NCBI RefSeq assembly: GCF_003994475.1
Contig: NZ_RZNY01000004.1
Span: forward strand, 124,001-188,000
Direction of reading: 5' to 3'
DNA: 64,000 nucleotides
From: Paenibacillus anaericanus
GTDB taxonomy: Bacteria; Bacillota; Bacilli; Paenibacillales; Paenibacillaceae
The number at the start of each line of letters is the position of its first letter. Within the stretch, counting starts at the first letter, position 1. This document shows positions 34,500-42,869 of the stretch, in pieces. The notes beneath the pieces were generated by a model. It saw only the letters and a program-made list of their open reading frames with translations, was not told the origin of the DNA and did no database searches. A program made the position numbers and the translations under genes.

Positions 34500-34862
34500 A
34501 TGAAAATTCAGATTGGCTCTTTGGCGAAGGAAAGATTAGTGGAAAGCTTGGGAAATCGACCTGGATTTTTCAAACTATTTTATGATACTGAAGGCTGTGG
34601 TTGTAACGGAGTGATCGTTATTCTGATTACGGATAAGCCCGATCAGTTCGATATAGAAATCGAAACAAACTTGGTTCCTTTTCTAGTCGACCCTAAACAG
34701 CAACACAACCTTGATGAGACCATGCGCCTTGAAGCTGAAGAGAATTACCCTGCCTTTAAATTGAGTAGTGACTCTAATCTCTTGAGTAGTAATATTCGCA
34801 TCAGAGACATCCGCGGTGACAACCATACTTTGAATAACACAACAGAATGTCTAATCAAATAA
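34500..34862 (+). CDS. HesB/IscA-like iron-sulfur family protein (YqkB-like)
   Basis: 120 residues. The LFYDTEGCGCNGV stretch near residues 26-38 matches YqkB-type members of the HesB/IscA family, in which C-x-C replaces the three spaced cysteines of true A-type carriers. Role in iron-sulfur assembly is assumed from the family only. AGAAGGGGCGAG lies before the ATG. It converges with the LacI-type gene. Confidence 0.75.
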   Translation: MKIQIGSLAKERLVESLGNRPGFFKLFYDTEGCGCNGVIVILITDKPDQFDIEIETNLVPFLVDPKQQHNLDETMRLEAEENYPAFKLSSDSNLLSSNIRIRDIRGDNHTLNNTTECLIK

Positions 34863-34880
34863 GGCACAAAGCCAAAATCA

Positions 34881-34991
34881 GTGATTGACAGAACCTATTG
34901 TGGGAAGCAGCATTATGTTTTGGAAGATGTTACCCTCACTGTTAAAGGAGGATTTCCTGAATGGACATCAGAAGGCGAAATCCTCCTTTAA
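34881..34991 (+). pseudogene. Possible short remnant downstream of the YqkB-like gene
   Basis: A 36-codon frame from GTG reads VIDRTYCGKQHYVLEDVTLT and then KGGFPEWTSEGEILL. It looks protein-like but lacks a ribosome binding site, and its 3' half is forced by the 34942-34991 palindrome. Could be the tail of a lost gene or chance. Confidence 0.2.
34942..34991. terminator. 15-bp perfect palindrome at the convergent gene ends
   Basis: TTAAAGGAGGATTTC and GAAATCCTCCTTTAA pair perfectly. It includes the LacI-type stop codon (34988-34990). There is no long T-run, so termination is likely but weak; a role in mRNA 3'-end protection is possible. Confidence 0.5.
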
Positions 34992-36016
34992 AGGTGAACG
35001 CTATTACGGGTAATGGAAACACTCGATTCTCGAACAATAAGGCGGGGTTCCAACTGTACTCTTTCATATTCTCCCACCTTGTTCTCCAGAATCCGATTCA
35101 AGAGTAGTTGCGTAGCCACGCGTGCCACCTCGCTCCCCATAATGGAGACAGAACTAATCTGAGGGGTTGTTAATGTAGTCCACAAATTGTTGTCAATCCC
35201 AACAACAGCGACATCCTCTGGAACAGAAACCCCCAGTTCCTTAAATCGATTTACAATCCCGATCGCAACCATATCGTTCACCGCATAAATAGCATCCGGC
35301 ATATCCTTTAGACTGTAGAAGTAATCGGCTGCTTTAACCCCCGTTTGAATGGAGAAATCCTCACCAAAATAGACCAAGGAGACGTCTAAGTGTTTGACGG
35401 ATTGCTCGTACGCGAAATATCGATCTTCAATGACCTCTTTCTGCGCTCCGGCATAAGCAATTCGGGTTCTGCCGATATGTTGTAAGTGCTCCATCACGAT
35501 CTTACCTTCCATTCTGGATAGACTTACGATGTCTGCCTTCACTTCATCTCCCAATCTCTTACCATAGTTAATAACGGAGACAGGAACACTGGATTTATTG
35601 ATGAATTCCACGATGGTTTTCGGGTACGCTAGTGGCATGATAATGAGTCCATCTACATGTAATTTCTTAATTTCTCGAATCGTCTCCAGTTCCATTCTGG
35701 CATTTCCAGAGGTATTAATTTGAATCACACGATAATTAAATTGTTTGGCAACTTGTTCCACGGACCAAGCAATATCAGGAATAATCGCATTGCGAATATC
35801 AGGAACCGCGAGGGCAATTTGTTTGGTATGACGTACTTTCAAACTTTGAGCCGAAGTGTTTGGGGTAAATCCCATCTCTTCGATCACTTGAAGTACTAGT
35901 GTTTTTGTCTTGGCACTAATTCCACCTGTTTCATTAAGGGCTCTAGATACGGTAGCGATACCTACCCCAGCCCGTTTTGCAACATCTTCGATCGTAACCT
36001 TCTTCTTGTTAGGCAC
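34988..36016 (-). CDS. LacI-family transcriptional repressor
   Basis: 342 residues. The helix-turn-helix KVTIEDVAKRAGVGIATVSR and hinge are followed by a periplasmic-binding-type effector domain (DGLIIMPLAYPK, AVNDMVAIGIVNRFKELG, EDVAVVGIDNN). It is divergent from the butanediol dehydrogenase gene. GGAATCGTTTCC lies 22 bp upstream of its own start and GGAAACGTTTCC at the dehydrogenase promoter, so it probably represses both. A ribosome binding site (AGGAGAGG) precedes the start codon. The inducer is unknown. Confidence 0.9.
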   Translation of the reverse strand: MPNKKKVTIEDVAKRAGVGIATVSRALNETGGISAKTKTLVLQVIEEMGFTPNTSAQSLKVRHTKQIALAVPDIRNAIIPDIAWSVEQVAKQFNYRVIQINTSGNARMELETIREIKKLHVDGLIIMPLAYPKTIVEFINKSSVPVSVINYGKRLGDEVKADIVSLSRMEGKIVMEHLQHIGRTRIAYAGAQKEVIEDRYFAYEQSVKHLDVSLVYFGEDFSIQTGVKAADYFYSLKDMPDAIYAVNDMVAIGIVNRFKELGVSVPEDVAVVGIDNNLWTTLTTPQISSVSIMGSEVARVATQLLLNRILENKVGEYERVQLEPRLIVRESSVSITRNSVHL

Positions 36017-36037
36017 AATTAACGTCCTCTCCTAATC

Positions 36038-36049
36038 GGAATCGTTTCC
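36038..36049. promoter_or_regulatory. Operator-like palindrome at the LacI-type gene
   Basis: GGAATCGTTTCC, one mismatch from the perfect palindrome at 36236-36247. It overlaps the region just upstream of the ribosome binding site and suggests autoregulation. Confidence 0.6.
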
Positions 36050-36200
36050 ATATTGAATCTTAAATTTGAAGGATATTTATTATTGACATCATACCACAAT
36101 TTTATAGCAAGTTGTAGGCATTCTCTCTTTTCTACTCTATAAACCCAGTGTTAGTGAAGGTTTTCACTATATTAAATATCACATTTTAATATATTTAGAT

Positions 36201-36229
36201 TTGACATTCCTCTATTAATGTGACATATT
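36201..36229 (+). promoter_or_regulatory. Promoter of the butanediol dehydrogenase gene
   Basis: TTGACA (36201-36206), 17-bp spacer, CATATT (36224-36229). The predicted transcript start falls on the operator at 36236. Confidence 0.6.
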
Positions 36230-36235
36230 TGTTAC

Positions 36236-36247
36236 GGAAACGTTTCC
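36236..36247. promoter_or_regulatory. LacI-type operator of the dehydrogenase gene
   Basis: Perfect 12-bp palindrome GGAAACGTTTCC with the central CG usual for LacI-family operators. It sits at the transcription start. It is not a CcpA cre box, which needs TG...CA ends. Confidence 0.7.
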
Positions 36248-36300
36248 CTTTCTGCGTGAATCTAACTAAGAAATCAATTCATAAACGGGAGATGGAATAT

Positions 36301-37350
36301 ATGCAAGCATTGAGATGGCATGGCGTCAAAGACCTACGGTTAGAAACGATTGAAGAACCAACTGCTTTAAACGGTAAAGTGAAAATCAAAATTGAATGGT
36401 GCGGAATTTGTGGGAGCGACTTGCACGAATATGTTGCAGGCCCTATCTTTATTCCTGAAAATACAGAACATCCACTAACAGACGAGAAAGCTCCCGTCGT
36501 GATGGGACACGAATTCTCTGGACAAATCGTCGAAATCGGGGCAGGTGTATCGAAATTAAAGGTTGGCGACCGTGTTGTCGTAGAGCCTATTTTTGCCTGT
36601 GGGGAATGTACGGCATGTCGACAAGGTAGATATAACCTTTGCGATAAGATGGGCTTCCTTGGACTCGCTGGTGGCGGAGGCGGATTCTCTGAATACGTAG
36701 CTGCTGACGAACATATGGTTCACAAAATTCCAGATAGCTTATCCTATGAACAAGGCGCGCTTGTCGAACCTTCTGCTGTTGCACTGCATGCGGTCCGCCA
36801 AAGTAAATTTAAGGTCGGTGACAAAGCGGTTGTCTTTGGTGCAGGTCCGATCGGGCTGCTTGTTATAGAGGCACTGAAAGCATCTGGTGCGTCAGAAATT
36901 TATGTGGTTGAGTTATCTGAAGAACGAAAGAGCAAAGCTGCTGAACTAGGTGGCATTGTGATTGATCCTAAACAATACGATGTAGTTGAAGAACTACAAC
37001 AACGTACAAATGGCGGAGTTGATGTTGCTTTCGAAGTAACGGGGGTTCCACCGGTTCTCAAACAAGCTATTGAATCCACGAATTTGGGTGGACAAATTAT
37101 GATCGTAAGTATCTTTGAGAAGGAAGCTGCACTTCACCCTAACAATATTGTTCTCAAAGAACGCAGCATGACAGGAATTATCGGCTATCGTAATGTGTTC
37201 CCTGCCGTAATTAGCCTTATGGAACAAGGTTACTTCCCTGCTGACAAATTAGTAACGAAGAAAATCCAACTTTCGGAAGTGGTCGAACATGGATTTGAAG
37301 CGCTGTTGAAGGAAAAGAATCAAGTGAAAATCCTAGTAACTCCTAAATAG
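36301..37350 (+). CDS. bdhA: Zinc-dependent 2,3-butanediol dehydrogenase
   Basis: 349 residues from the ATG at 36301 (GGGAGATGG upstream); 27 further upstream codons cover the promoter and operator and are not translated. Catalytic zinc ligands are in CGICGSDLHEY and MGHEFSG; the structural zinc is held by CGECTACRQGRYNLC. The Rossmann motif is VVFGAGPIG. The family interconverts acetoin and (R,R)- or meso-2,3-butanediol with NAD(H); Paenibacillus species ferment to butanediol. Related sorbitol or alcohol dehydrogenases cannot be excluded. Regulation is by the divergent LacI-type gene. Confidence 0.88.
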   Translation: MQALRWHGVKDLRLETIEEPTALNGKVKIKIEWCGICGSDLHEYVAGPIFIPENTEHPLTDEKAPVVMGHEFSGQIVEIGAGVSKLKVGDRVVVEPIFACGECTACRQGRYNLCDKMGFLGLAGGGGGFSEYVAADEHMVHKIPDSLSYEQGALVEPSAVALHAVRQSKFKVGDKAVVFGAGPIGLLVIEALKASGASEIYVVELSEERKSKAAELGGIVIDPKQYDVVEELQQRTNGGVDVAFEVTGVPPVLKQAIESTNLGGQIMIVSIFEKEAALHPNNIVLKERSMTGIIGYRNVFPAVISLMEQGYFPADKLVTKKIQLSEVVEHGFEALLKEKNQVKILVTPK

Positions 37351-37413
37351 TGATTTTGAATCTCAGGCGTCCTACAGCGCGTTATTTATGATTAGACACC
37401 TATCCGTATAATC

Positions 37414-37457
37414 AAAAAAATACCAACACTGCCTTCAGGGCGGTATTGGTATTTTTT
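37414..37457. terminator. Bidirectional terminator
   Basis: AAAAAAATACCAACACTGCC pairs with GGGCGGTATTGGTATTTTTT. It serves the convergent bdhA and UbiA genes. Confidence 0.85.
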
Positions 37458-37493
37458 GATATGATCATATTGTAAAGTTCACTTTCTCAGTAA

Positions 37494-39020
37494 CTACCTC
37501 TTAAATGCATTACGGAATTCATTCATCACTTTGCGTTGTCTTTCAATGTAATTCCAAATCCAGAAGACGAATAAGAGCGACACGATAGAATAAACGATGG
37601 AAGCGAAGATATTTACTTCAGTCAATAGAAACGCCAAGACTAACAATAGTCCGTTAAATAGATGATTGATTGCTGTATGTGCGTTACTTGGAATGAGATC
37701 TCCCGCATTTTTGTCGTAATTTTTCCAAGCGTATCGAATCGCCTGCCATGCAAACGGAAGTGAAAGGAACGAAATATATAGTGTGTATGGTGCGTAGTTC
37801 ACGAGTGGAAGAATAGCAACAATAAGATATCCCACGATGAAAGAGGCAATCAATACATTTCTAGCTTTACGTTTACCTATGCGAACCACTAACGTGTTCT
37901 TGCCCGTCTTCGTATCTGATTCAGCATCAGGGAACTGATTAATTAGCAGTACATTCGAGACGAATATAGCAACGGGGAGCGAGATCAGGAACACCTGTAT
38001 CGAATAATGGCCTGTCAGGACATAATAAGCCCCCATGGTCATAAATACGCCGTAGGTAGTTGCAACTAATAACTCCGCTATTCCAGGTGCCATATTAAGA
38101 AAGGAGAACTTTCCTTTTTCATTCGTATAGAACATCCCCGCAATAATTCCGTACAGAATAAGTGGGATTAACCCCCATCCACTTATAAACACTAAATAAA
38201 CGCCTATTAAGGTTGCTATGACAAATAACAATAGTCCAAAGAACCCCATATCCCCGCGAGATATTAATCCTAGCTGAATCATTCTTGAGCCGCCTGTAAA
38301 AGGCCGCATCCCCGTGTTATTATCACTATCCCGCTCAGCATCTTTCCAGTCATTAATCATATTTGTTCCTGCTTGAATCATTAAAGCTCCAATTAAGGTG
38401 AGCAGAAATAGTCCTGCGTTAATGGTATGCGTGATCGATAAGGCAAGTGCTCCACCCAGTAGGATTGGAATCAGGGAAGCTGTCATGGACAGTGGACGAA
38501 TAGCCTCTTTCCAAACTCTAGCTTTTGCTTTTACATCATCCCATGAGCTGAAGTTCAGCCGATTTTCTTCAAATTCAAATACCGTTGGCGGTTCACCCTG
38601 TAGAATCTCAGGAACGAAGCGATATTTAACTGTAAACGGTCTAATCACGATAAATTCCAGCCGATCTATGGCATCTATCGCCATAAATTGTGCCACAATC
38701 GGAGAACGATGTTGTAGCAAAAGCGCCGCACGTTCACGCTCCGCTTGATCACTTAACACTTCTGCTCTACCTAGAATTTCGCATTCTTCCATCTTCATAA
38801 ATTCCTCACCTTGATGGATCAGAAGTGCAGTTTCAGGAATATTGCTCCATTGAATAACTTTAGGATCGCCTTTTGTACTCGTCACAAAAATATTAAAATC
38901 ATCATCCACTGCAAAATGCATCATCCGTTGACGTGGTGACCCCATATTCGAGGTTCCAACAGCCACAACTTCAGAAGCCATTAGAAAATCAATGACTTGT
39001 TGTTTACTTCGTATTGCCAT
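37494..39020 (-). CDS. Fusion of PNPOx-like domain and UbiA prenyltransferase
   Basis: About 508 residues. Residues 1-140 are a pyridoxamine-phosphate-oxidase-like flavin-binding barrel (VVAVGTSNMGSPRQRMMHFA). From about 165 on there are eight or nine membrane helices of the UbiA superfamily, with the two prenyl-diphosphate motifs NMINDWKDAERDSDN and NQFPDAESDTKTGKN. UbiA enzymes prenylate aromatic or isoprenoid acceptors; MenA is closest by motif style. The fusion is unusual. The ATG at 39020 overlaps the phosphatase gene by 17 bp. Confidence 0.85.
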   Translation of the reverse strand: MAIRSKQQVIDFLMASEVVAVGTSNMGSPRQRMMHFAVDDDFNIFVTSTKGDPKVIQWSNIPETALLIHQGEEFMKMEECEILGRAEVLSDQAERERAALLLQHRSPIVAQFMAIDAIDRLEFIVIRPFTVKYRFVPEILQGEPPTVFEFEENRLNFSSWDDVKAKARVWKEAIRPLSMTASLIPILLGGALALSITHTINAGLFLLTLIGALMIQAGTNMINDWKDAERDSDNNTGMRPFTGGSRMIQLGLISRGDMGFFGLLLFVIATLIGVYLVFISGWGLIPLILYGIIAGMFYTNEKGKFSFLNMAPGIAELLVATTYGVFMTMGAYYVLTGHYSIQVFLISLPVAIFVSNVLLINQFPDAESDTKTGKNTLVVRIGKRKARNVLIASFIVGYLIVAILPLVNYAPYTLYISFLSLPFAWQAIRYAWKNYDKNAGDLIPSNAHTAINHLFNGLLLVLAFLLTEVNIFASIVYSIVSLLFVFWIWNYIERQRKVMNEFRNAFKR

Positions 39021-39693
39021 AACTACAATCTCCATTTCCAATATTCAATATGATTTCGCGAATTTCATCGACCTTACCTACGATATGGTCTGCCCCTGCA
39101 TTTCTTAACTCTTCTTCCGAACCGTAACCGAATAAGACACCAATAGACTCTACACCGCAGCCTTTAGCTCCGATAATGTCATGCTCACGATCTCCGATCA
39201 TTATGGCACTCTCTGGCGAGATTATATTCTCATCAAGTACAAATTGGATTACCTCTTGCTTCTTCGTACGTGTCCCATCAAGATTACTACCTACAATGTG
39301 CTTGAAGTAATGATCCATCTCGAAATGCTTCAAGATCTGTTCGGCGAACACTGTAGGTTTGGAAGTGGCGACATACAAGGTATAACCTTCGTCCTGCAAA
39401 TATTGAAGCAACTCAGGAAATCCTGGAATGACACTATTCTCAAACATCCCCACCTCGCGAAAGCGTTCCCGATAGTAATCTACAGCCAGATGTGCATTTT
39501 CCGGAGATAATCCTCCTAGCTCTACGAAAGATTCATATAAAGGAGGCCCAATATAAGGAATAAGCTGATCGATGTGATCAACCTGGATGTCAAATTTATT
39601 CAAGGCATATTCTACACACTTTGTGATCCCCTCTTTAGGGTCGGTTAAGGTTCCATCCAAATCGAATAAAATATTGTTAATATGTCTTTCCAC
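39004..39693 (-). CDS. HAD hydrolase, phosphoglycolate-phosphatase-like
   Basis: About 229 residues. Motif I is LFDLDGTLTD; motif II is VATSKP; motif IV is MIGDREHDIIGAK. The cap domain lies between. Such enzymes (Gph, PpaX) dephosphorylate phosphoglycolate or pyrophosphate-like substrates. I prefer the GTG at 39693 because GGGGGA lies about 9 nt upstream; an ATG at 39711 has that G-run inside its codons. It overlaps the start of the UbiA fusion gene, so both are translated together; the phosphatase may act on a phosphorylated prenyl or pathway intermediate (inference). Confidence 0.82.
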   Translation of the reverse strand: MERHINNILFDLDGTLTDPKEGITKCVEYALNKFDIQVDHIDQLIPYIGPPLYESFVELGGLSPENAHLAVDYYRERFREVGMFENSVIPGFPELLQYLQDEGYTLYVATSKPTVFAEQILKHFEMDHYFKHIVGSNLDGTRTKKQEVIQFVLDENIISPESAIMIGDREHDIIGAKGCGVESIGVLFGYGSEEELRNAGADHIVGKVDEIREIILNIGNGDCSYGNTK

Positions 39694-39735
39694 TGCTGTA
39701 ATTCCCCCCATTTATGTTCATTGAATCATCCTTGC

Positions 39736-40248
39736 TTACCAATGCTTATCAATAAAACCATCTCTCCCGGACTGCTCACGATCTTCTTTATAATGTTTAG
39801 GATTCTTCTTGTGATAGTCTTGATGATATTCTTCAGCACGGTAAAAGATAGGCGCTGGAAGAATCTCTGTTACAATCGGCTCTGCAAATCTTCCACTTGC
39901 AGCAAGCTGATCCCTAGATTCAATCGCAGCGTTAAGCTGTTCGTCATTATAATAAAATATAGCTGTCCGATATTGGGTCCCTCTATCTTGAAACTGTCCG
40001 TCCGCATCGGTTGGATCAATCTGAGGCCAGTATAGTTCAAGCAATTTCTCATATGGGAAAAGCGTAGCATCAAAACTGATTTGCACGACTTCATAGTGAC
40101 CTGTTGTCCCAGTCTTGACTTCTTCATAGGTTGGATTCTCACTCTTTCCACCGGCATATCCGGATTCTATGCCAAGTATTCCCGGCAATTCTTCAAAGGG
40201 TGTAACCATACACCAGAAGCATCCTCCAGCAAACATTGCTTTTTCCAT
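39736..40248 (-). CDS. msrA: Peptide-methionine (S)-S-oxide reductase MsrA
   Basis: 170 residues starting MEKAMFAGGCFWC. The catalytic cysteine is in GGCFWC, followed by GYAGG, HYEVVQ, and the DPTDADGQFQDRGTQYR block. It repairs oxidised methionine with thioredoxin. The ATG at 40248 follows GGAGAG; 30 extra codons upstream do not resemble the family. There is no msrB domain or gene attached. The gene is close behind the LnrN-like operon end, on the same strand as the phosphatase gene. Confidence 0.93.
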   Translation of the reverse strand: MEKAMFAGGCFWCMVTPFEELPGILGIESGYAGGKSENPTYEEVKTGTTGHYEVVQISFDATLFPYEKLLELYWPQIDPTDADGQFQDRGTQYRTAIFYYNDEQLNAAIESRDQLAASGRFAEPIVTEILPAPIFYRAEEYHQDYHKKNPKHYKEDREQSGRDGFIDKHW

Positions 40249-40369
40249 ACTTCCCAACTCTCCTTCCACTCTACCTTTTTCTCTACCACTCCTATTAAAT
40301 ATGGAGCAAAACAGATACGAATTCAAGCTTTCTTCCATAACTTAGCATAAGATACAATAAAACAATAAA

Positions 40370-40392
40370 AGGCCGCTAAAGAAGCGACCTTG
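40370..40392 (-). terminator. Intrinsic terminator of the Lnr-like operon
   Basis: AAGGCCGCT/AGCGACCTT arms with one mismatch, followed on the minus strand by TTTTATTGTTTTATT. Confidence 0.65.
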
Positions 40393-40445
40393 GGCAATGA
40401 ATCCTCATTATGAGTAATGCATTTTATGGATAGAATAACGTAACG

Positions 40446-41549
40446 TCACGCCTTCCGCCGTTCCATTAAATTGATCCCAACACCCATGCAAATTACACCA
40501 ATGAATAGCAGTTTGGCTATAGGCATAGCCACATCGGTCAAACTTTCGTTAAACATCGCTACTCCGGTTAAAGCTTTCATAGCATGTGTCAGTGGAAATA
40601 ATTCAGATATCCCGAGAATAAACTTATTCGTAATTGTCCCAGGTGGGACATAAATCCCACCAAGCATAGGCATAATGGGTACGGTTGCTGATAAGAGGGA
40701 ACTAAACTGTTCAGGTGTTCTCATTACACCAGCAAGTAGCATTGCAAAGGCCACCATAGTAAACATATAAGTCGCGCAGATGACCAAAATCATGTCGAAA
40801 TGTTCCATCAGCTGATATCCAAACCCATAGTGGAAAATGAGGAAGACAATAATAATTTGTATAAAACCAATCAAAAAGCTGTAGATCAGATGCCCTAGAT
40901 ACATTTCCGTCTTGCGAACCGGAGACAAAATAACTCGATTCCATACACCTGTAGTTTTCTCCATCAATACTCCAGTCACCTTAAATCCAATGGTGTAGAT
41001 AACCAGAAATAAAGTAAGCCCAAAAAGAAACTGTAAGTTTATATCATACTTGACGATAGGATTACCATCCCATGCCTGTGTTTGTAAAGTTAATGCAGGT
41101 CTCTGTAGGTTATGTTCTACGTCTGCTCTAAACTGATTTTCATCTCCCGAATGCGTAGATGCTTCCCGAATCTGCATTTCCTTCGCGAACACATGGAATA
41201 CATGTTGCTCTACGAGCACCACATTGGGACTTTCAATCGCTGAAATAATCTTGTAGTTATTCTCTGATAATTTAATTGCTACATCTGCCCGACCTTCACG
41301 TACCGCATCACGCGACGGCTGTTCAGCTCTCATCTTGAATTGATAAGCTTCACTTTGATTTAATAATTGTATCCATGCTGTTTCTTCCGCCGTTGTCAGT
41401 TCTGGAACACCAAACACATCTATAAGCATCTTGTTATTAGTTGTCATACTCATAAGTACAGTCCCTACAATACTTAGGCTTAAAAAGATGATGAGCATGA
41501 ACGGGGAACGACGTTCTTTTCTCCATTGGGCCCAGAAAACAGTGAACAT
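40446..41549 (-). CDS. ABC-2 permease, LnrN-like
   Basis: 367 residues. One N-terminal helix, a large extracytoplasmic domain (about 45-190) and five further helices, the ABC2_membrane_3 layout. It is last of the ATPase-permease-permease set. Its ATG overlaps the previous stop by one base (TAATG). In B. subtilis the equivalent LnrN pairs with LnrM to export linearmycin-type polyenes. Confidence 0.82.
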   Translation of the reverse strand: MFTVFWAQWRKERRSPFMLIIFLSLSIVGTVLMSMTTNNKMLIDVFGVPELTTAEETAWIQLLNQSEAYQFKMRAEQPSRDAVREGRADVAIKLSENNYKIISAIESPNVVLVEQHVFHVFAKEMQIREASTHSGDENQFRADVEHNLQRPALTLQTQAWDGNPIVKYDINLQFLFGLTLFLVIYTIGFKVTGVLMEKTTGVWNRVILSPVRKTEMYLGHLIYSFLIGFIQIIIVFLIFHYGFGYQLMEHFDMILVICATYMFTMVAFAMLLAGVMRTPEQFSSLLSATVPIMPMLGGIYVPPGTITNKFILGISELFPLTHAMKALTGVAMFNESLTDVAMPIAKLLFIGVICMGVGINLMERRKA

Positions 41550-42817
41550 TAGATCCGCCCCCTTCTTGGAAATAACAAGCTACTCATTACAATCATTACA
41601 ATACAGAGCAGTCCAAGTCTCAAGAAAGGAACAGTTAATGAAGCAAGGTTATCATGCTGGATCCAACTAATAAAGATGGATAATGACAAGCCATTAGGTG
41701 TCCATTCTCCAACGTACTTAATCCAATCAGGTAAGATGTAAATGGGTGTGAAGCTTCCTCCAGCGCAGCCAATGACCATAATAATCAGTGTTAAAATTCC
41801 AGTTGCTGCCGATTCTTTTATCCGGAAGGTTAATGATGTGAACAACATAGTTAATGCAGCCACACAAAGTGAATACAACACTAAAATGAATACCATACCA
41901 AACCAAAACTTTATGGATCGATTCGGAAATAAATCGAATATAAATTGAGATGCAACAATCAATAGTGCAAATTGCACGAACGTCACACAGAAGATTGAAC
42001 CTGCCTTACCGAACAAATACCTAGCAGGATGACTACCCGTCACCAGAATGCGATTAAACACATGCTCTCTTTTCTCGGTTATCGCCTTCAAGGCTACGGT
42101 TTGAGCTAATATAAGTGAAGCGATAATACTAATCGCAAATGTATAATATTGAAAAGAGCCTAGTGGCTCGATTCCGGCAATTTGCTCCCGACCACCTAAC
42201 GTTAAAGTTTGATCCATCTTGCTATACTGATCCACTTTTGTAACCAGTGCATGATCAATCGCCGTTTGAAGATTCACCTGTTGCATGAATTCATTGACAA
42301 CATCCTGTAGCACATCTACAGACATCGAACCCCGCTGATCTGCGGTCAATGTAATCTTGCTTCCGCCTTCTCCATCATCCAAGAGCATCTTATTTAACGT
42401 TGCCAGCGTGAAACCAGCAGGGATGTTTATCATTGCCGTGATCTCTTTATTTTTCAATGCTTGCATTGCTGCATCCTGATCCATCGGTATGCTTTTCACG
42501 AAATCGATACTGTCCAGTATTTGTATCAAAGACTTCGCGGGAAGTCGTTGCTCCGCTTGGAGTCCCAGCGAAGCCTGAGCTTCACTGGTTAAAGAAGATG
42601 ATGCAATGGCATTCTTAAATGCAATAAGTCCTGACGGATCATTATCCTCATTAACTATAGCAACCGTCATTTGCAGCGATTCGTTCTTCTTCTCTACCCA
42701 GCTTGATGTCGTATATCCTAGAATGATAATCATAATAAGAAATATGATCGTCATAACAAGTGTATCGTAGCGTTCTCTCCATAGAATTAAGAGATCTTTT
42801 TTGAAAAACGGTCCCAA
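41549..42817 (-). CDS. ABC-2 permease, LnrM-like
   Basis: 422 residues with an N-terminal helix, a large loop and a five-helix C-terminal membrane domain. FQYYTFAISIIASLILAQTV and the GCAGGSFTPIYILP stretch are characteristic of ABC-2 exporters. It lies 52 bp after the ATPase gene. With the LnrN-like gene it forms the membrane part of a drug exporter. Confidence 0.82.
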   Translation of the reverse strand: MGPFFKKDLLILWRERYDTLVMTIIFLIMIIILGYTTSSWVEKKNESLQMTVAIVNEDNDPSGLIAFKNAIASSSLTSEAQASLGLQAEQRLPAKSLIQILDSIDFVKSIPMDQDAAMQALKNKEITAMINIPAGFTLATLNKMLLDDGEGGSKITLTADQRGSMSVDVLQDVVNEFMQQVNLQTAIDHALVTKVDQYSKMDQTLTLGGREQIAGIEPLGSFQYYTFAISIIASLILAQTVALKAITEKREHVFNRILVTGSHPARYLFGKAGSIFCVTFVQFALLIVASQFIFDLFPNRSIKFWFGMVFILVLYSLCVAALTMLFTSLTFRIKESAATGILTLIIMVIGCAGGSFTPIYILPDWIKYVGEWTPNGLSLSIFISWIQHDNLASLTVPFLRLGLLCIVMIVMSSLLFPRRGRI

Positions 42818-42869
42818 TTTAACCCCTCCTCAAACCATTCATAAGGTTAATTCTCAATGTTACCAGTGG

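Noticed and set aside
34863..34884. Third MITE-like copy (CCAAAATCAGTG)
   Set aside because: Only about 12 bp match one end of the repeats, with no core sequence or second end.
36236..36247. GGAAACGTTTCC as a CcpA cre box
   Set aside because: cre boxes need TG...CA ends; the match to a second copy at the adjacent LacI-type gene makes a local operator more likely.
36220..36300. Extended N-terminus of the butanediol dehydrogenase
   Set aside because: These codons cover the -10 box and operator; the family start and a ribosome binding site are at 36301.
40249..40338. Thirty-residue N-terminal extension of MsrA
   Set aside because: The extension does not resemble the family, and a good ribosome binding site precedes the internal ATG at 40248.
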